Below, piece after piece: positions 60,642 to 64,000 of a DNA stretch of 64,000 bases. A program made the translations under genes and the position numbers. The number at the start of each line of letters is the position of its first letter. Position 1 is the first letter of the stretch. The notes under the pieces were generated by a model that had not been told where the DNA came from, did no database searches, and saw only the letters and a list, made by a program, of their open reading frames with translations. This stretch comes from Stackebrandtia nassauensis DSM 44728 (lineage in GTDB: Bacteria; Actinomycetota; Actinomycetes; Mycobacteriales; Micromonosporaceae), in contig NC_013947.1 in NCBI RefSeq assembly GCF_000024545.1, forward strand, positions 5,146,001 to 5,210,000. The letters are read 5' to 3'.

Positions 60642-62872
60642 GAATATCGCGAGCCCAGGCGGCGATGCGCGGCGCGACGTCCGGCCTGCCGGGTGTGGGC
60701 CTCGACGAACTCAACGCCACCGCCGCCCTGACCAACCGTGTCGACGACAAGTTCCTGGTGCCGACCTCGGTGGCCGTGGACGCGCTGGCGCCGCTGGCCG
60801 GGCCCGGCACCCGGATCCTCCAGATCGACGGGCGGCGGGTGTTCGGCTACCGGTCGACGTACTTCGACACCCCGGACCTGTGGACCTTCCGCTCGCACCG
60901 GCAGCAGCGGCGGCAACGCGCCAAGATCCGCACCAGGAGCTATGTGGACAGCGGGCTGAGTTTCCTGGAGGTGAAGCTCAACGGGGCCCGCGACAACACC
61001 GACAAGCACCGCATCCCGCACCCCGAGGCGATGACGGCGGACGGGCGGGCCTTTGTGGACCGGGTGTTGACCTCGGCGCACGGCCGTGGTGCCCCGGCGC
61101 GGTTGGTGCCGGTCCTGTGTGTCACCTATTCGCGGCTGACGCTGCTGGTGGCCGACGGTTCGGCGCGGATCACCTGCGACGTCGACCTGGCGTGGCAACT
61201 GCCCGACGGCACCGGCTTCGCCGCCCGCGACGACCTGGTCCTCATCGAGGTCAAGTCGCCGCCCGGACGGCAGCTGCGGCTTCCCGAGCTGCCCCGGTCG
61301 CGGCAGGGGCTGTCGAAGTACTGCCTGGGCATCACGGCGCTGCACCCGGATCTGTCGGGCAACCCCTGGTACCGGACGGTGCGGCTGCTGAGCCGGGCCA
61401 CCGGCAGGGCGACGGTGCCCAGCGGGCTGGCCGAATTCCGGCGTCACCCTCGCGCGGCACCATCACGTCGCTTAACCGCCGGTCGGCTCCGGTGTCGGCT
61501 GCTGGACTGGGATTCCCCGAGCCGACAAGGACCGCCCATGACCGCCACCGCGACCACGACTCCCGGCATCACCACCGGCCCCGCACCGACGCGAGGCTGG
61601 TTCGCGGTGGTGTCGGTGATGACGGGCCTGTTCGCCATCGTCACCACCGAGATCCTCCCCATCGGACTGTTGGTGCCGATCCGGGACGGGTTCGGCGTCT
61701 CCGACGGGGTCGCGGGCCTGACGATGACGCTGCCGGGCCTGCTGGCCGCCGTCGCGGCGCCGCTGGTCACCGTCGCCACGGCGCGGCTGGACCGGCGGGT
61801 GATGTTGTGCGTCCTGATGGCCGTCTTGGCGGTGGCGAACCTGCTGGCGGCGTTGGCTCCGGCGTTTTGGGTGATGCTGGTGTCGCGGATCCTGGTGGGC
61901 GTCGTCATCGGCGGTTTCTGGTCGATCGGCGCGGGGCTGGCGCCGCGACTGGTGCGCGCCAAGGCGGTGTCGATGGCCACGGCGGTGGTCTTCGCGGCGG
62001 TGCCGCTGGGTTCGGTGCTGGGTGTTCCGGCCGGGACGTTCCTCGGATCGCTGGCGGGCTGGCGGGCGGCCTTCGCGGTCATGACGGCGGTGAGTGTCGC
62101 GGTGCTGGTCGCGTTGGCGCTGTCGCTGCCGGGGCTGCCGCCGCTGCGCGTCACGGGTGCGGCGGTGTTGCGGGAACTGTTGCGGCGCAAGGCGGTTCGG
62201 TATGGGCTGTTGGTCACGGCGGTCGTCGTGGTCGCGCATTTCGCCACCTACACGTATGTGACGCCGCTGTTGGTGGAGGTCAACGCGGTGGACGTGGGGC
62301 TGATCAGCACGCTGCTGCTGGTGTACGGCGTGGCCGGGGTGGCGGGCAACTTCGTGGCGGGCGCGGTGATGGCGCGCGGCCACCGGGCGGTGTTCGCCGT
62401 GGCAGCGCTGGTGCTGGCGGCGGCGACGTTGCTGCTGCCGTTGGCGGGCAACGGGATCGTGCCCGTTGCCGGGCTGCTGGTCCTGTGGGGGCTGGCTTAC
62501 GGCGCGGTTCCGGCGTGTTCGCAGACCTGGTTCGCGCGGGCCGCCCCGGACGCGCCCGAGGCGGCGACCGTCGTGTTCACCGCGTCGTTCCAGGCCGCGC
62601 TGTCGGCCGGGGCGCTGGTGGGCGGCGTGGTGGTGGACGCGACCTCGACGGTGACGGTGATGCTGGCCGGTTCCGGCCTCGCGGTCGTCGCGGCGGCGCT
62701 CATCGCCGCTACGAGAGGTTCGCGCCGGATTCGCGTGTTATGTCTGGTACGACAACCTTTCGACACCCGGCGGCGTCTTGGGGGTCGTGATGGACAGGCC
62801 GTCCATCAGCAGACGAACTCCAAGGAGCAAGCGTGCGAAAGCGCTATCTGGTCGCGGCGGCGACCGTGGTGA
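60638..62872 (+). CDS. VTC polyphosphate-polymerase domain read in frame with an MFS transporter
   Basis: A single open frame of 744 residues. Residues ~1-265 are a VTC-type triphosphate tunnel domain with basic strands (DKFLVP, STYFDTPDLWTFR, KIRTRSY, FLEVKLN) as in polyphosphate polymerases. Residues ~300-730 are a 12-helix MFS transporter of the DHA1 type. The joint (61440-61537) has poor third-base bias and a TTA codon, and MFS has its own SD AAGGA before ATG 61538. In the +1 frame a TAA at 61473-61475 would end the VTC protein normally. So it is either a real fusion, a lost stop, or a frameshift. The C-terminal ~45 residues also look non-coding and overlap the next gene. Confidence 0.6.
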   Translation: MRISRAQAAMRGATSGLPGVGLDELNATAALTNRVDDKFLVPTSVAVDALAPLAGPGTRILQIDGRRVFGYRSTYFDTPDLWTFRSHRQQRRQRAKIRTRSYVDSGLSFLEVKLNGARDNTDKHRIPHPEAMTADGRAFVDRVLTSAHGRGAPARLVPVLCVTYSRLTLLVADGSARITCDVDLAWQLPDGTGFAARDDLVLIEVKSPPGRQLRLPELPRSRQGLSKYCLGITALHPDLSGNPWYRTVRLLSRATGRATVPSGLAEFRRHPRAAPSRRLTAGRLRCRLLDWDSPSRQGPPMTATATTTPGITTGPAPTRGWFAVVSVMTGLFAIVTTEILPIGLLVPIRDGFGVSDGVAGLTMTLPGLLAAVAAPLVTVATARLDRRVMLCVLMAVLAVANLLAALAPAFWVMLVSRILVGVVIGGFWSIGAGLAPRLVRAKAVSMATAVVFAAVPLGSVLGVPAGTFLGSLAGWRAAFAVMTAVSVAVLVALALSLPGLPPLRVTGAAVLRELLRRKAVRYGLLVTAVVVVAHFATYTYVTPLLVEVNAVDVGLISTLLLVYGVAGVAGNFVAGAVMARGHRAVFAVAALVLAAATLLLPLAGNGIVPVAGLLVLWGLAYGAVPACSQTWFARAAPDAPEAATVVFTASFQAALSAGALVGGVVVDATSTVTVMLAGSGLAVVAAALIAATRGSRRIRVLCLVRQPFDTRRRLGGRDGQAVHQQTNSKEQACESAIWSRRRPW
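61538..62872 (+). other. Internal start: MFS transporter as a separate product
   Basis: ATG at 61538, with SD AAGGA at 61527-61531, would give a 444-residue MFS permease of the DHA1 (AraJ-like) type: GLFAIVTTEILPIGLLVPI opens helix 1, and RILVGVVIGGFWSIGAG is typical of the group. The frame runs through to 62872, overlapping the next gene start at 62833 by 40 bases; the last ~45 residues are basic, not membrane-like, and probably not part of the original gene. Drug or sugar efflux is the family guess. Confidence 0.65.
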
Positions 62873-64000
62873 TGCTGTCCGGCGTCACCGCGTGGGTCTA
62901 CGCCGATCCGGCCGCGCCGGACCCGAATCCGACCGCCGACGCTGGCGGCGATGCCACCGTCGTCCTGCCGACCGGCGACACGGTCACCCTGCTGCCCGGC
63001 GGCGGCGTCGCGGTACGTCCCGGTGACGGCCGGGCCGATGCTGGTTTCTTCCGCGCCGGGGGCACCACGGACTTCATCATGGTGCCGATGGACCAGGCCG
63101 CCGACATCGCGTCCGGCGAGCGGGATCCCCGGCGGTACAACGTCTCCGCGTTGCTGCGGGAGGGACAGCACGACGCCGCGAAGGCGCCGAAGTCGCGACT
63201 GGACGATCGCGAGTACGACGGTTACGCGCCCGCATCACCCGGCACGCGGGACTCGGCCGCGAACCAGAAGGTCACCATCACGCTCAAGGACCGCCACGGC
63301 AAGGCCCCCGAGTACACCGACGTGTTGTGGAGCGCCCTGGGCGGCGAAGCCTTCGAAAAGTTGACCTTCGACGAGAACGGCGTCAGTACCACCGAACTGC
63401 CCGCCGGAACCTACGATCTGCAACTCATCTTCGGTACGCAGTCCGACCAGAGCGGCGATGTCATCGAGGGGATCTCGACGTTCACCGTCGCCGACGAACC
63501 GGTGGACCTCACCATCGACGGCGCGAAGGCGCAGCCGGTGACCGCCGAGGTGGACGCGAAGGACGCCGAACCGCAGACACGCAAGGTCGACATGTACGCC
63601 AAGGGATCCAACGTCGGCGTCTACACCCTGACCGGCGGGAAGCACGACCACTATGTGCTGCCGACGAAGAGCGGCGCGTCCGAAGGCGTGAGCTTCAACT
63701 TCGGCACCAGTCTGACCAGCCCGAAGGGCGCGGACGAGCCCTACAGCTACCAGCTCGCGTTCCCCGGCGCCGACGGCGTGCCGGAGGATCTGTCCTTTGA
63801 GGTGCCCGACGAGCAGCTGGCGGAGGTCGCGACCGACTTCCAGTCGCTGGGCACCGAATCGGCGGCGGGGTACTGCTTCGCGGGTATTCCCCCGGACATC
63901 GGGATCGGCTTCCAGAACTGCATTGAGACCAGCTTTCCGGTACCGGGTGACCAGACCGTCCGCTACACCCCCGAGCCGGTGAAGTGGCACGGGTACACCA
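62833..64000 (+). CDS. Secreted protein, S8-prosegment-like, paralogue of the 29537 product (truncated)
   Basis: The first ~389 residues are visible; the gene continues past the right edge. It begins MRKRY like the 29537 product, has a signal peptide, then VVLPTGDTVTLLP and QHDAAKAPKS, again the prosegment of S8-type secreted peptidases, and goes straight into the same beta-rich region, with no Asp-catalytic motif where a subtilase domain would begin. Two cysteines occur near the end of the visible part. GTG at 62833 has AAGGAG six bases before. It follows the VTC-MFS frame and may be controlled with the neighbouring two-component system; no box was seen upstream. Confidence 0.8.
   Translation, partial: MRKRYLVAAATVVMLSGVTAWVYADPAAPDPNPTADAGGDATVVLPTGDTVTLLPGGGVAVRPGDGRADAGFFRAGGTTDFIMVPMDQAADIASGERDPRRYNVSALLREGQHDAAKAPKSRLDDREYDGYAPASPGTRDSAANQKVTITLKDRHGKAPEYTDVLWSALGGEAFEKLTFDENGVSTTELPAGTYDLQLIFGTQSDQSGDVIEGISTFTVADEPVDLTIDGAKAQPVTAEVDAKDAEPQTRKVDMYAKGSNVGVYTLTGGKHDHYVLPTKSGASEGVSFNFGTSLTSPKGADEPYSYQLAFPGADGVPEDLSFEVPDEQLAEVATDFQSLGTESAAGYCFAGIPPDIGIGFQNCIETSFPVPGDQTVRYTPEPVKWHGYT

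Overview
The window is chromosomal DNA of a high-GC actinobacterium. GTG and TTG starts are common, GAF-ANTAR regulators and a DUF4191-RDD-glnA order are present, a gene pair matches the SCO5388/SCO5389 pair of Streptomyces, and a GlnR-type box precedes glnA. From memory the gene set resembles Stackebrandtia/Glycomycetaceae, but that genus guess is inference only. I see no rRNA, tRNA, CRISPR array, insertion sequence or phage. The region reads as core and near-core chromosome with some lineage-specific genes.

Layout. 1-6460 (minus strand): truncated secreted 5'-nucleotidase, enoyl-CoA hydratase/methyltransferase/acetyltransferase cluster, two secreted hydrolases, an ABC ATPase and a GT2 glycosyltransferase. 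6570-14190: a GT39-like membrane protein, a large unknown protein divergent from an M3 peptidase, a tyrosine phosphatase and MgtC. 14289-20713: ABA4-like protein, Nudix, M20 amidohydrolase, membrane proteins, a LOR/SDH-family enzyme. 20829-24524: ROK glucokinase with two START-like proteins, divergent from an acyl-CoA ligase. 24585-31453: a NarL-type and an OmpR-type two-component system, the latter followed by a secreted protein that looks like an S8 protease without its catalytic domain. 31570-40406: GT4 with a repetitive N-terminal extension, M48 protease, NYN protein, two GAF-ANTAR regulators, fatty acid desaturase, secreted peptidase. 40492-45876: ABC-F protein with a long structured leader, GH19 chitinase, SCO5389-like protein and its ATPase partner, an orphan glutamate-binding lipoprotein. 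45992-57140: lipB and lipA, separated by a T-box-controlled archaeal-type AspRS, two acidic DxDxDG proteins and a tricorn protease homologue; then DUF4191, RDD, glnA and a VOC protein. 57339-64000: a second OmpR-type system, DUF4956, a VTC polyphosphate-polymerase-like domain read in frame with an MFS transporter, and a truncated paralogue of the protease-less secreted protein.

How it works together. Lipoate synthesis (LipB then LipA) and nitrogen assimilation (GlnA) form the metabolic core of the right half. Two two-component systems each carry sequence motifs upstream of themselves and again upstream of the next gene, suggesting autoregulation plus a local target. RNA-level control is prominent: a translational T-box with specifier GAC before AspRS, a possible attenuator before the ABC-F gene, and at least eleven genes whose start codon lies 6-7 nt after a -10 hexamer, i.e. 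probably leaderless mRNAs.
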